Source: Pezizomycotina sp. ARF18 (Eukaryota; Ascomycota). From it: a stretch of DNA of 51,234 nt. Within the stretch, counting starts at the first letter, position 1. Every line of letters begins with the position of its first letter. The translations under genes and the position numbers were made by a program. Shown here in pieces: positions 12,843 to 26,002 of this stretch. Where the stretch lies: positions 56,932 through 108,165 of the forward strand of contig AZLU01000047.1 of the NCBI GenBank assembly GCA_002224055.1, in the 5' to 3' direction. The notes beneath the pieces are model-generated. The model was not told where the DNA came from. It ran no database searches and worked only from the letters and a program-made list of their open reading frames with translations.

Positions 12843-13354
12843 AAGAAGAGCTCGGCCAGGAACGGCCCATTTTTATTTTATTTTTCTATTGCGCGCCATC
12901 CTGCAGGCCCCAGAGGATATCACAAGCAGAGAGAGAGTGAGCTAACAGAACCAGAGCTTACAAGCTTCCTCCCACCACACGCTTTCGGAGAGAAAAAAAA
13001 AAAAAAAGTTTTCGGTCAGGAAAATTTTCTTCGCCAAAAAACACATTTAAGGTATATACTTATACACTTAGCATCTCCAACCTTTCTCTCCTTTTTCTCT
13101 CTATCATCCCTCAAATTTATCCCCCAAATCTCCTCTAATTCTTATCAGAAATTGCCTGTTTCTTTAGGTAAGTACACCTGGTAATTGAATGTTGGGTCCA
13201 GCTTGATCTTCCGTCTTGTGCTCTTGAGCAGCTGCTGTTGTTCTTAGGTTTTTTACGAGCTGGCTTCCAAACCTTCTCAAATGATCATGATCGTGAAACT
13301 AACCTGAATGCTTCCTCCAGCTTTGAAACCGTCCAATACACACCTATAGTCAAC
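12104..13354. other. Intergenic region and adenosylhomocysteinase promoter/leader
   Basis: No gene is seen. It contains long T (about 12402-12425) and A (12811-12840) runs, then a CT-rich stretch (13080-13140) typical of strong fungal promoters. The last 190 bp appear to be a transcribed leader carrying an intron (see separate entry). Confidence 0.5.
13168..13320 (+). other. Probable 5'-UTR intron of adenosylhomocysteinase
   Basis: A perfect donor AG|GTAAGT at 13168, a branch-like ACTAAC at about 13298-13303 and an acceptor CCTCCAG ending at 13320 define a 153-bp intron. It ends 34 bp upstream of the start codon at 13355. The three signals match those of the coding introns of the same gene. 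No transcript data are available, so this is inference. Confidence 0.6.
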
Positions 13355-15226
<1,872 letters not shown>

Positions 15227-16730
15227 ATGCGTTCTTTTCAGAATCGTCGGTCTTTCTTCTTCATTTATTAATTCTATTTACTTAAAAAAACTGGCAATGC
15301 ATAAGAGGGCATAAAATTCTTTTTCTATCAAAATATATACCAAAGGTTCTGGATTAGAACAAAATCTAGAGAAAAGTTTTTGATTTTGTCTTCAACGGCA
15401 TGACGCAAACTACTAGGGGAAATTATATTTCAGGACGTAGCTCCTAGAAGGAGTATTCATGTTATTTTTTCCATAACTTCCGACTGTTTTTCCTTTTTAT
15501 TTCTTCTTTCCCTTATACGACGATTTTCACGACAACACTTACCGCCATTCGTTTTCACTGTACACATACATGTTTATTTGCTGTATCTTTTCTCTCATTT
15601 CTGGGTAGGGCGTACTTGGCATTTTTGATTCAACACAGGAAGTCAAGCATTTGAGTGTATCTACAAAACAATATCCTATGCTTCCAACAAAAAAACAAAG
15701 AAAAAAACAAAAAATGAAAAGGGCTGCTGTACGCCTTTTAGGCTTAGGACTGCGTCTGGTTAGAGAGTGTGATAATGTGATGGTAGCAGCCATAACGAAG
15801 TGGACTGAAAGCTCTTTGGCTAAACGTCCTAGCGGATAGCAAGCAGCGAGATATGAAGGACCCACTTTCTCGAAAGCTGACATGCAGCTCCCATCCCAAG
15901 GGTCCCTTTTAGCAGTGGCTAGCATCATATATATATATGTATACTCGGCTCCGTCTCCGTGCTGACAGCCCTTCTGAAATTGCTGGCTAATTAATTTGTC
16001 AGTTTTTTGCGGAAGATTCTGGGCTGAGTGGTGGTGTATCTTCTTTAGCGGGGTGAATTTGCTAGTTACTTGCGCACAGACTGTAAAGCTATCAACATCC
16101 CTCCTCAGCCGCATACAAAACGCCAAAAAAAAAAAAAAAAAAAAACCTCTCACACCGAACGTATACGACTAGCCCGTTCTACTTCGCAGTAGCAAGATTT
16201 TGCAAATCAGGAGTAGTATCGCCCTCCAGAAACAGTCGCCATGGCTTACGGAATTGATAGGAAGAGTTGTTCTTTCTTATTATTTAGAGAGATAAACTGG
16301 TTCTTTCCCTCTTTCTTAATCGTCTTTTCATTTCTTGACGATTCTCGTCTTTGACATTTCCTAGCTTCCATTAAACATCAACGCCATTAAACCGTTTGGA
16401 TGTAATCCCTTAAGCTAGCTAATAGTGATTTGAGGCCCTATACAGTTGTACAAAGTCTTTATTTTGGTAAGTTTGCCCCTACTTGTTTTCAATTTCTTGT
16501 GAACTCGTTAACAGTTCCTGCTTTGGCTTGCTTGCGCCGTAGTGCTTTGTTGTTGGGCTTATTTTTCAGCGCACGAGCAGTGGAGATCGCCCCGAGAAGC
16601 CATATATAATTGACTTCGCCCTACATTCTGTCTTGGTCGAAGACGAGCTCGTTTTTTCTCTCTCGGTCTGCAAGGTCCGCAGAAAAGTGTAAAAAAAATA
16701 GCTTGAGGCTTGGACATTTTCTCCTTCCAA
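15227..16730. other. Intergenic region, no gene supported
   Basis: This spacer follows adenosylhomocysteinase. The longest ORF, 204 codons on the minus strand at 15539-16153, starts in a poly-F run encoded by the T strand of an A21 tract. It has no motif, no homologue I recognise and ordinary spacer composition. The right end (about 16440-16730) probably holds the promoter and leader of the next gene; a GTAAGT near 16468 could open a leader intron. Confidence 0.5.
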
Positions 16731-17744
16731 ATGCCTGTTGCGCCAGTTCTCGTTGTTCGCGAGTCGAAGCCTACTACAACGCTCGGTGAGTGCTAGTATC
16801 TTGATGTCTCAGATTGTCATATTCTAAAGAGTTTTTAGTGCCCGCACGAGATGTGTACGGGAACTTGATATACATCGACCCCAACAACCCGCCCGTTTTA
16901 AATTCGGATGACGACCTCTGGTGGGATCGGGCACCCTGCGGTAAATACGTCGGCCACGGCTTCACGTCGGGTGGATCATCGGCCTCGTCGTCCTCTGCCG
17001 TTCACGATCTTCGTCATAATCTCCATCTACGTATGCTTCTTCCACAGGAGGGGAGGAGAGGCGGCGCGCGGCCGCCGAAGGGTCAGTTCAAACCAGTCCC
17101 GGAGGCTCCTCCGGTACCAGAGGCGTCGGCGACCTCGAGGACGAGGACTACATGAACCTCCCCGGCCCGTCTTCCGAGAAACCGAAGGTTAAGAAGTCCG
17201 GCACGTTTTCCAACTTTGCCATCCCTAAAATCTTCAAGCGCGGAGGTGACAAAGGAGGAAAGAAGGCGAACGGCTGGTCGGTGACGGGGGAACGCGGGCA
17301 AGGTGGGGCTGCGAAGGACACTACCGCAAGCTTAATCTCCGGGCATGGTCGGTTCCAGATCTTACGACGAGGGCTTGATCGGAACACGTCGCCCCGAACC
17401 CTGCGGCTACGTTCGGTTGAATAACACGAGCGCTGTGGCTGCCGGCAGAGAAGCCGCAGGGGGGGAACTGTAGATACAGGCTATCTCGGTGCCAGAGGTG
17501 TCCGCCGAGCGAGAGCGCAGCGAATATGGCCCGCCGAAGTACACGCCGCCTCGACGACGGCCAGCTCGACCACCAGCGGTGAAAATGGAAACGGCAGGAG
17601 GGATTCGAGCAGGATCGCGGCAACTGGGATGAGATGTACCAGTCGAAGCCGTCACCGAATCTCTTTGACGACGAGGACAAGAGCTGTATTCGAGAAGAGG
17701 CTATTAAGCGAAAATTGAGGCTCTCCCGGTGGATCTTGAGCTGA
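16731..17744 (+). CDS. Unrecognised single-pass membrane protein
   Basis: I do not recognise the family. Exon 1 (16731 to about 16782) encodes MPVAPVLVVRESKPTTTL. After an intron with donor GTGAGT the chain continues VPARDVYGNLIYIDPNNPP and WWDRAPCGKYVGHGF. This is followed, across two frame changes near 16970-17010, by a hydrophobic stretch (WIIGLVVL, then FTIFVIISIYVCFF) and the basic stop-transfer HRRGGE. The rest is Pro/Arg-rich and presumably cytoplasmic, with PVPEAPPVPE, EDYMNLPGPSSEKPK and YGPPKYTPP. The last exon ends near CIREEAIKRKLRLSRW. There is no obvious N-terminal signal peptide, so the transmembrane helix near residue 70-100 may act as signal anchor. At least four indels break it. 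The corrected length is roughly 320 residues, and the stop is tentative. Confidence 0.55.
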
Positions 17745-18315
17745 TAATTCTGATACATCTCCCATGTCGTAATGGAAGCAACTCGAGGTTTCTAAACCTA
17801 GACAATACCTCGAAAATACCTATTTTATTTTCTTACCGCCACCATACCAGTATATTCTGCATTCAAAGTTTAGCGCAATGTTATATTCCATCTGTTAGTT
17901 ATGTATCTATACTGTCAATAATTGGATTTAGTACATTCAAGTAAAAACTCAGATACGAGTGTTAGACGAGTTTGTTATATGAAATTCTGCTAGGAACTTG
18001 TTGTACCCTGCCCACCGCACGAATTCGCTTTGACTCAGAAGCACGAGATCACGCGTTCCCTCGGGATAAATTAAGCGAGAAATAATTATTGTTGGAATCG
18101 GGTCCCGCGCCCGCCGGGTATATTATTATTATCAAACATTACCACCGTTGATTTATCCCCCTTATCCTCTCCAATTCTTGCTCTCGAATTCTTCTCCTCC
18201 TCTTCTTCTACTCTCGCCACCAAGCTTATTTGTTTCATGTAATCCTCTTCATCCTCCAGACTTGCCTATATCATCATCTCACCTTTGTTGTATTTTAGCC
18301 CTAAGTACAAACAAC
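17745..18315. other. Intergenic region and Fpg promoter
   Basis: No gene is seen. The last 150 bp are CT-rich (TCTTCTCCTCCTCTTCTTC near 18185-18215), a usual fungal promoter/leader composition, and lead directly to the glycosylase start. Confidence 0.5.
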
Positions 18316-19704
18316 ATGCCTGAGATCGCAGAAGTCGCGAGTAGTACAGTAAGACATCTGCGAATATGTATTTTTTTTTTTTTGATCGCAAGTTCGTTGC
18401 GTTTTCGCTAACGGAATTCCGTGTAGCTATCTCAAAAAGCATGCGGTTGGAAAGGTTATTACTTCCGTGACGGCAAACGTAGACGAAAAGGTCTTCGACA
18501 AGACATCGTCCGATGACTTGCAAAGATATGAAGGGAAGAAGGGTCGTCGACGTCAAACAGCTTGGTAAATATTTTTGGTACGTAAATCTGACTATCCGCC
18601 TTTTTATGTAAGTGTATATTTACTAATTTATTTATAGATGGTCATGGATAAACCTCCACATCCGGTCATGCAGTGTGTTCTCATTTAGCAAGGTTATCCA
18701 GGTGTGCACCAATTATTCTTGATACCTTATAGCTTCGGCATGACAGGCTGGATGGTCTTCAGACAGGACCCAACTCGCACTACCGTGCTAAGCCAGATGA
18801 TCCCAAACCGGACTGGCCACCAAAATTCGACAAGTTCATCCTTAGCTTCGACGGCGGTAAAGCTGAAGACGACAATTGCGTCGTTGATATGAGGTCAGTG
18901 CTTCACTAATTTCTACTCAGAAGAGACGCATGCTAATTATTTCTACAGGCGACTTGCGAAGATCCGGCTCGTCGATGTAAGGCTGACGACATAAGGAATC
19001 ACTCTCCACTAAAGGAGAACGGACCAGATCCGATTGTTGACGATTTCAAGGAGGGTTGGTTCGTCGAGTTGACGAAGAAGAGGAGGGTTCCCGTTAAGGT
19101 GAGTTTGATAACGCTGCTAGAAAATTGCGCTCCCAAGCTAACCCTACTCGTCTAGTCGTTTCTATTAGACCAGCATGCCATTCTGGGGTCGGTAACTGGG
19201 TCGCGACGAAATCTTTACCACGCTCGCATACACCCGGAGCAGTACTGCCATACCCTCACCGAGGAGCAGCTGCACGTCCTTTACGAGAAACTCATGTACG
19301 TCTGCGCACGGCCGTCGGCGTCCTCGGTGGCTATAAAAGCCGAAGACGACGAGGAAGAGGACGAAAAGCCCGCGAGAAGAAGAAGAAGCAGGCGGTTACT
19401 CCTAAGCTGGCGCGAACAAGCGGCAAGGTGTACGAAGCAGGAGAAGGCGGTCGTTTCGGAAAGAAAGAAGAGAGTGAAAGAAGAGTCTGAGAATCATCGA
19501 GGAGTCAGAAGATTATGAAGAAGAGGAGGAGGAGGAAAGCAACTTCGAGGAAGAAAGCCGGCCAAGAAGAGAAAGTCGGCTGCTCGACGTCAAAGAAGAA
19601 GCTACCCTTGTCAAAAAGGAAGAGACGCCGAGGAAAGCGGCGGCGCCAAGAAGAGGCGACTCCTGGTTCGCGAAGGTCATCTCGGCTTCAAAAGTAAAAT
19701 ATGA
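18316..19704 (+). CDS. Formamidopyrimidine-DNA glycosylase (Fpg/MutM-like)
   Basis: This base-excision repair enzyme removes oxidised purines such as 8-oxoguanine and cuts the abasic strand. The mature N-terminal Pro2-Glu3 pair of the family is present in MPEIAEVA. Later come YLKKHAVGKVI, LGKYFW, FGMTGWMVF, KFILSFDGG, DMRRLAKIRLVD and the helix-two-turn-helix segment SVGNW...ARIHPEQY. There is no C-terminal zinc finger, as in the known fungal and plant branch. Instead the protein ends in a long K/E/R-rich tail with nuclear-localisation-like clusters, finishing REGHLGFKSKI. Introns include 18349-18426 and two after LGKYFW and VMH. Frame changes occur near 18344 (GGG to G), 18590, 18790, 18975, 19210, 19320 and in the tail. 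The tail sequence is uncertain because it is read in several frames. Confidence 0.92.
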
Positions 19705-20725
19705 GGTCGTTGGGTCGAATATTTAACCACAAGTGTTTTAAATCCGACTATTTGTCAATGCTTTCATCTTTTCGTGGCAACTTTGAGATGGATGGTACAC
19801 TCCTTACCATGGTTTAATCTAAATGGATGCCATCGTCGTTTGATCCCACTAACGTTTAAATACGAAAAAAAAGAAAAGAGAAAAAAAATACGAGATTCAA
19901 CGGCATTAACGAGACATTGTCGGAGTGAAAATGGATTATTTTGAATATGTACCTTACAACTTCTCGTAACGGCTGCAAGGCATAGTGGCTCCTTTTAGTG
20001 TTGCTTCGCATAAATTAAAGAAAGTATCTCGGTCGCCGGGCCTGCGGCGAATATAAAGTCTAAGTGGTCGGTCTCGTAGCGTTAGCGGCGAACTTTAAGT
20101 CGTAGATTTTCTTTTCGTTTATTTTTTTTATTTTTATTTTCATTTTTTTATTTAATTTTATATTTTTTTTCGATTTTTCGATTTATATTTGGGGAAATTC
20201 GATTGAGACTGCCGAAAAATAATAGGTAGATATCCAGACGAGGCAACATTCCCCCCGAACGGACAATGCAAGGGAGCGAGGAAGGGAGACGCAAGTGAAA
20301 ATCTGCCGAAAAATAATAGGTAGATATCCCAGACGAGGCAACATTCCCCCCGAACGACAATGCAAGGGAGCGAGGAAGGGAAGACGCAAGTGAAAATGTA
20401 TCCGAGCTTCTTCGGTCACCTGAGCTCGGAATCCGGTAACCTGAGCCTCGGAATCAATCGACGATTGAGGGCATTCATCGTCACCATCGTCCATATTTCC
20501 TTTCTTTCTATCTAAACTTCGCTCATCCGAACTGCAAGGGGGCAAGAGCATTGTTATCGTCGGCTTCTGCACTCGATCTTGCTAGCCGTTGCCTTTTTTT
20601 TTTTTTTTTTTTCTTTTTTTCCTTTTTTTTCCTTTTTTTTCTTTTTTCCTCCTCGAAGCGTTTCACAACATCTCAGTTACTTGCGAAACAAACCTAATTC
20701 GCAGAGAATCGCAGAGAGAAAAAAT
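19705..20725. other. Intergenic region with tandem duplication
   Basis: No gene is seen. The region contains an A/T-rich stretch (20110-20190), a 94/95-bp tandem duplication (separate entry) and long T runs just before the kynurenine formamidase start (20594-20650). Confidence 0.5.
20209..20397. repeat. Tandem duplication, 94 + 95 bp
   Basis: Copy 1 is 20209-20302 and copy 2 is 20303-20397. They are identical in every substitution position and differ only in three run lengths: CC against CCC, GG against G, and GA against GAA. It lies between the Fpg and kynurenine formamidase genes. The minus strand has an open frame across part of it, but this is a by-product of the repeat. Confidence 0.93.
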
Positions 20726-21828
20726 ATGCCCGCGGACGTCATTTGTACCACGCACAGTTACCTGGGCACCGGAAACCGTTCCACACGCTCGACGTGTACA
20801 AACTGGACGTCAGGGACGGAGGAGGCGAAGCAGGGATGCCGGAGGGTTATGGGTAATGTAAGGCTTGCCGTATTTAGTGACCAGTGACCAGTACCGCTTC
20901 TTTTTTCCTTTCCAATGGCGCATTCGGTAGTTAAAGAAAAGAAGATCTGCAAGTTGAAAAACGGGAAATGTGACCGTTCCATTCCTTCCATCACAAGGAA
21001 AAGATTGGATAGAGTTTTTTCTACCTAAGCGTTACTAAAAAAAAAACAGCCATAATGTCTCGGTGATACCGTTTCGAGGCTAACCACGTGGGCACCCTTA
21101 GCTTCATCCACGGCGGCGCGTGGCGGGACACAACAACACCAAGCGCGACGGCTCACACATACTCACAAGCCTACTAAAGCGCTCTGCAGCGGTAGCGTAC
21201 CGCGCTTCTCGGGATGCGCGTCGGTAGATTACCGCCTCTCCGTCCCTTCCGCGGACCGACGGTAGCATTCCGCGCTACCAGCGCACGTGCAGGACGTCAT
21301 TCGCCGCGCTATCGTACCTGCAGCACACGCAGGGCTTCGGGGCAACTACGTGCTCATCGGCCACTCGGCCGGCGCAACTCTGGCGCTGCAGTCCCTGGTC
21401 CTTCGCTGTTTCTCGAAAAGGAGAAGAAGCGCAAAAGACGCTGTCCGAGAAAGAGGAACACGATGCAATTCGGCGCCGCGGGCGGTTATTTGCACGGAAG
21501 GGATATACGACCTAAATAGCTGGTGACGAGTACCCTTCATACGCGGATTTCGTGGCTAACGCGTTCGCAGGAAAGGTGATCGGTGGAAGAGGGCTAGTCC
21601 GAGTAACCTGGCGATCGGAAGAATTACATGGGTGGAGGATCGTGCTGGTCCAAAGCAACGAGGATGAGCTCTTGAGTATGCGGCAGACGGAGGAGTTCCA
21701 AAAGGTCCTCGACGCCGGGGGAGCCAAGACGGAGTCGTTATCGTCAGTGGGACGCACGACCAGGTCTGGAAGGAGACGAGGTTGTTGACGTCGTGAGCGA
21801 GGTGGTTAAAGAGGTCGAATCAAGTTGA
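20726..21828 (+). CDS. BNA7: Kynurenine formamidase (arylformamidase), alpha/beta hydrolase
   Basis: This enzyme converts N-formylkynurenine to kynurenine, the second step of de novo NAD synthesis from tryptophan. Seen in order: the N-terminal FHTLDVYKLD segment, the oxyanion-hole HGGAWRD (near 21110), VDYRLSPSLP and the nucleophile elbow GHSAGATLALQ (near 21359). Downstream are YPSYADFVA, RIVLVQSNEDELLSMRQTE with a candidate catalytic Asp, a candidate catalytic His in GTHDQVW, and a C-terminal VVDVVSEVVKEVESS. At least one intron separates the first strand from HGGAW (about 20850-21100). Breaks occur near 20780, 21130, 21210, 21405, 21520, 21755 and 21795. Assignment rests on the HGGxW/GHSAGA pair and overall order. 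A related small esterase is the alternative. The start codon is tentative. Confidence 0.8.
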
Positions 21829-22518
21829 AGAAGGTAAATGGCCAAGCCGCACCAAAGACGAGCAAAAGAGCGAGGTTGTAGACCACTTAATGCTATGTAC
21901 TATTGTATACTCAAGCGTAGGATACCCTATATTCATCTACTGTTCAGCTTGCAAAATCGATTTCTTTTGTGTTTTACGGCCAGTTTTCGATTCCAAATTC
22001 ATTTTTAATGTGTAAATACAAGAGAAAAAGGTTTAAATATATATACTATGTATTAAAAAGAATTGTTGCGATGCGCGGCTTGAAAGATTAAAAAAATGAA
22101 TTTGATTTTTCCTTTAAAACGTAAACGTTAAAATCGTGGAGGGAGGTAACGTCATAAAGTCCGCAGCTATATTCTACAATTTAAACGAACTTGACTGGCT
22201 AAAGGAGCTGGAAACATGGCAAACATGAAAAGGAGTATATCAAAGAAAACCGAATGTGGTACTCGGTGAATACAAATCATTAAACCGATCCAAATGAAAC
22301 TTTTATGCTCCGTTTTTGTGTTTTTGCTCACGCCTGTCAGTATTGATGCTTTTTATTTTAGGATGTGATAGTTGTGAGGATAGTTGAGTAGATAAATAAG
22401 TGGTGGAGAACGGTGGTGTTTTATTTAATCCGTGGAGCGGGAGCATCTGGAATGCATTAGCGAGTGGCCACCTCTTCCGAGCCTTGCTTTATAGCTGTCG
22501 AGATTTCCCTTCTGCTCT
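21829..22518. other. Spacer between convergent genes
   Basis: This 690-bp A/T-rich spacer lies between kynurenine formamidase (+) and NAA15 (-) and contains both 3' ends. No ORF with a recognisable product is seen. Confidence 0.5.
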
Positions 22519-25032
22519 TTACCAGCTCAGCCCTTGCAGTGCTTCTTTAGCGTCGTCTGTTCCGACTCGAGAACGCCGAGCAGCAGTTCTCTGACCTGGA
22601 AGCGATTTCCCCTCAGGATCAAGTGCTTATCTGCTCGGATAACCGCGAAAACGTGTTTGCATCTTCGATGTTTTTCTAGGAACTCGTCGTTGAGCTTGGC
22701 GAGCGAAGCATCCTTGGGTATTAATCGAATAATTGGTTGATCATGGCGGATACAGCGGGGGAAGATCTGATTGAACTTTGTCCACTGTTCAAGATGTTAG
22801 CTATTTACTATAATTAAAAAGGCTCATTTTTGACTTACTGGTTTAGTTTAAAGTGGATAGCCTGCTCGTGAACCGTAGGATCCTCCGCACGATCTTGGCA
22901 GCTGCGAGAAGCACTTCAGCGCCAGCAGGTACTTCTTCTTGCGCATATAAACTCGAAACCTATCGTCTGCGACTCCACGTTTTTTGGGCGAGAACTCCAA
23001 CAGCGGCTTTAGCCATTTCTGCGCCTGAACGAGGGGCTCTTTGTCTGGGCCAGCTTCACTCCCAGAGATCTTCGTCCTGCTTCTTCTCCTCACTTCGGTT
23101 TCCTCTCGTCCTTGGCTTTGGCAGCAGCCCCGGCCGCTTCCTTTTCTTGCTTCTGAGCTTCGCGCTTCGCCTTCTTAAGGGCCTTCTTACGGTCCGCTGT
23201 GCTCATGTTCTCAAAGTCCTGCTGCCCGGTGCCGCCGTTCGCGAGGAATCGTGGCCTAGGTGCGGTTTGTCGTTGAGAGCGAGGTAGATTTTGATGGCAG
23301 AAAAGGCGGCCCTCGCGAAGAACGGATGCACCACATCGAATCCTCCCACCTGACCATTTCGATGTACGATCGGATCATCCCCTTACGGAGAGAACGAGTG
23401 GAAGTCAAACTGTCGTCCGTCCAATCTTCGAATATCTTGAATATCGAGTGGAACCTCTTGAGGCCAATCCCAATTTTCCTTGCCGGTAATACGACTCTCC
23501 GTCCTCGGTAATGTACCACACGCACTGCATGTCCAACAAGTCTCCGAGCGGCCCCGTGAGCGTCATTCCTAGTAAATAGGCTCATCGTCTTCAGGGCTTC
23601 CTCGTTCTTGTCGAGGCGGACCATGTACTTTGAACATTTCGTGTTGATAAACCTGTCGCTGGGGTCCTGCAGCCGTGCCTTGTCAATTCCTGAACCGCCG
23701 CCTGCATGTCTCCGCCCTCTTCAAAATGCGAGCGTACCCCATCCTGAACTCCACCTTGCTCGGATCCAGCTCCACAGCCTCTTTAGCAAACGTAATCGCC
23801 TTTTGGGTATCCCGGATCCGCAAGTGTCGTAGTGCTGCGCTAGGTAGTAGACGGTGAACATGAGGGCTTGATTCGACGAGGAGTCTCCGTTGGTGATCTT
23901 ATCATCTTATCGAAACCGTCGTCTTCTTCTCTTCCTCCGCAACTGCGCCAGGAAGCTTTCCACCAGCTCCTGGATCGTATCCCGCTTCGCATCGTCGGCG
24001 TAGAGAGCCTTGAGGTTTGCAAACGTCGACGGGACGCCCTTCTTGAGCATCCTCTGTATGTAAGTATCGGCCGCGGACCTAAACCCGTCTCCCTCCAAAA
24101 AGTCGAGCGGATCCTTTTCGGCGCATCGGCCTTCGGAACGTCGTCGCAAGCTCGTCGTACAGCTTTTTGTCTCCGCGTTGAGGGCCTTCTCGAGCCCGCG
24201 TAGTATTCCCTCTCTCTTGATTTTGTCTATCAACACCCGGTACGCCTTTTCTGCCTTTCCGTATTTCCCAGCTGCAGGTGGTATTCCGCTCGCCTTTCCA
24301 AGATTGCCAGCCTATCAAGAGTTTGCGTCGCAATCGTTTCCAGGTGCGTGAGAGCACGTTCGTACTCGCCAGCCTCGCGGATGATGTAGTTCTTGTACAG
24401 GATCGCCTCCGAATTTCTCCTGGTCGCTCCGTGGTGGCGTTGCTTGAGGGTCTCTTCGTACTTTGTCAGGACCTTCTCAGCTTCTGATAGCTCGCCCGCC
24501 AAGTGGTAAGCTACGGCCAAGCCCGTCAATTCTGCCGCACCTGCGGCCGCGATATCACCATCGTCCTCCTGCTGTCGATGTAGCCCTGGTAGTCCCGCAT
24601 CTGGATCTGCAGCAGCGCCAGATCCCTAAGAATTTGCTGCGACTCGGGCTCGAACCGCAACGGCCATCTTGTAAGCCTTGATTGCTTCGTCAAAGTTCTT
24701 CTCGCTGCGATAGAGAAGACCGTATACGTGCCAGCAAGACGTGCGACTGCATGTCGTGCTTTAGGGGCTTTCCTTGGCGATGGAGAAGGCCTCCTCCGAC
24801 TTGCCCTGGCAATTAATTATCAGCCTTCATGGCTAGTGTTTCGCCATGCTTTGGGTTTTTTCGCAGGATCTAGGAGAGTTAGCAGATGGTTTTTGAACAT
24901 ATTTAATTTGGAGTTTTCTTCGGAGCTCTAACCTGCTCAGCAGCTTTTAAGCCTTTCTTATACTGCTTAGTCTGTAGTGCTTCAGAACTTGACGGAAAAG
25001 AGATGCCTCCTTCGAGGCTAATTGTTGAGCAT
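22519..25032 (-). CDS. NAA15: NatA N-terminal acetyltransferase auxiliary subunit NAA15 (TPR protein)
   Basis: NAA15 is the ribosome-binding scaffold of NatA, which acetylates Ser/Ala/Thr/Gly N-termini during translation together with catalytic NAA10. The start at 25032 leads into [18 protein letters not shown]. An intron with acceptor CTCCTAG follows, then [44 protein letters not shown], and the TPR helices [21 protein letters not shown] and [20 protein letters not shown]. The C-terminal part has [13 protein letters not shown] and [17 protein letters not shown]. The tail has [19 protein letters not shown], and the stop at 22519 is tentative. Corrected length is near 800 residues, as in the family. 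At least ten single-base breaks split it into fragments in all three frames. A short intron near 22785-22840 is likely. Confidence 0.92.
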
Positions 25033-26002
25033 TTTTCCCGGAGAATCGTCGTCCTTTGCGGTGATTAACGAGAGGGAGATGCGAGCCGGGTGAAGGTGGT
25101 GAAGAATTCTTTGTGAAGGAGCTAGCGGGTTCCGCGAGGAGGCTGCCCTTGAAACGGCTAAAGGAAAGTGGAATGTCGGTCCTGGCGATTATCGAATCAG
25201 TTAGAAAAACGACAACGCACAACGCACACCACAAAAATAACCAGAGAATTTTTTTGAAGGGAAGGGCTCTTCGAATCAGATACAACTAGAACTGTTATAG
25301 AAGCTAGGTGAAAAGTACATACCTTTCGGGAATCGGTGAGTAGAGGACGAGTGCAGGCTAGGGGTGTTCGTGAAAGCTCCAGCTGTATGTATAATCTTGT
25401 GAAAGGTTTGAGGAACCTGTGAATTTTTAATTATTCTTATTATTATTTAATTCTTTTTTGGAATAAATTTCTCTACTAATTTTATTTTATTTTTATTTAT
25501 TTATTTATTATTTTTTTTTTTCAATTGTGCGTCTATTTTAAATTTTTTTTTTTATTTCTTTTTTTAATTTTTTTTTTTATTATTTATTTTTTCTTTTTTT
25601 GGCTGCGAATAATATCAACGACCGGCGGCGCTGCCAATTTTGTGGAGGGAAACAAAAGAGGAACCAGCAAAGAAAAACCGTAGATTAGATTGATAAGATA
25701 AGAAGTTCTGCCGCAGCCGGCGCCGGCGGAGCTGAATTTGTGCTAACTGCACCGCCCTCAGCTATTTCGCCCACGCGTTTAAATATACTCTCAACAACAA
25801 CAACAAAGAATAAATAACTGAATCCCCCTGATGAATCACGAATCTATTTCTCTTTATATCTACTTCAGATGAGCCGCATGAGAAGCTGCGCTTTCGTTTT
25901 CTTTTACTTTCTTTCTTATTTAGTATTCAAGTAGCTACCTTTTCCCCTAAGGTCTCAAAGATCTACCCACAACTATCTACCCGTACCAAAAAAAAAAAAA
26001 AA
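25033..26002. other. Bidirectional promoter region of NAA15 and PARG-like gene
   Basis: The divergent spacer contains a very A/T-rich block (25425-25605) of TTTTA/TTTAT units, a CAACAA microsatellite (25793-25805) and an A16 run immediately before the PARG-like start. No gene is seen inside. Confidence 0.5.
25425..25605. repeat. Degenerate TTTTA/TTTAT low-complexity tract
   Basis: The tract is nearly pure A/T with TTTAT and ATTTT units and only a few C/G bases. It lies in the divergent NAA15/PARG-like promoter region. It may be nucleosome-free DNA; this is an inference from composition. Confidence 0.7.

Noticed and set aside
15539-16153. 204-codon minus-strand ORF downstream of adenosylhomocysteinase
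   Set aside because: It begins in phenylalanines encoded by a poly-T run, has spacer-like composition and no motif. Among many frames in an A/T-rich spacer such an ORF arises by chance.
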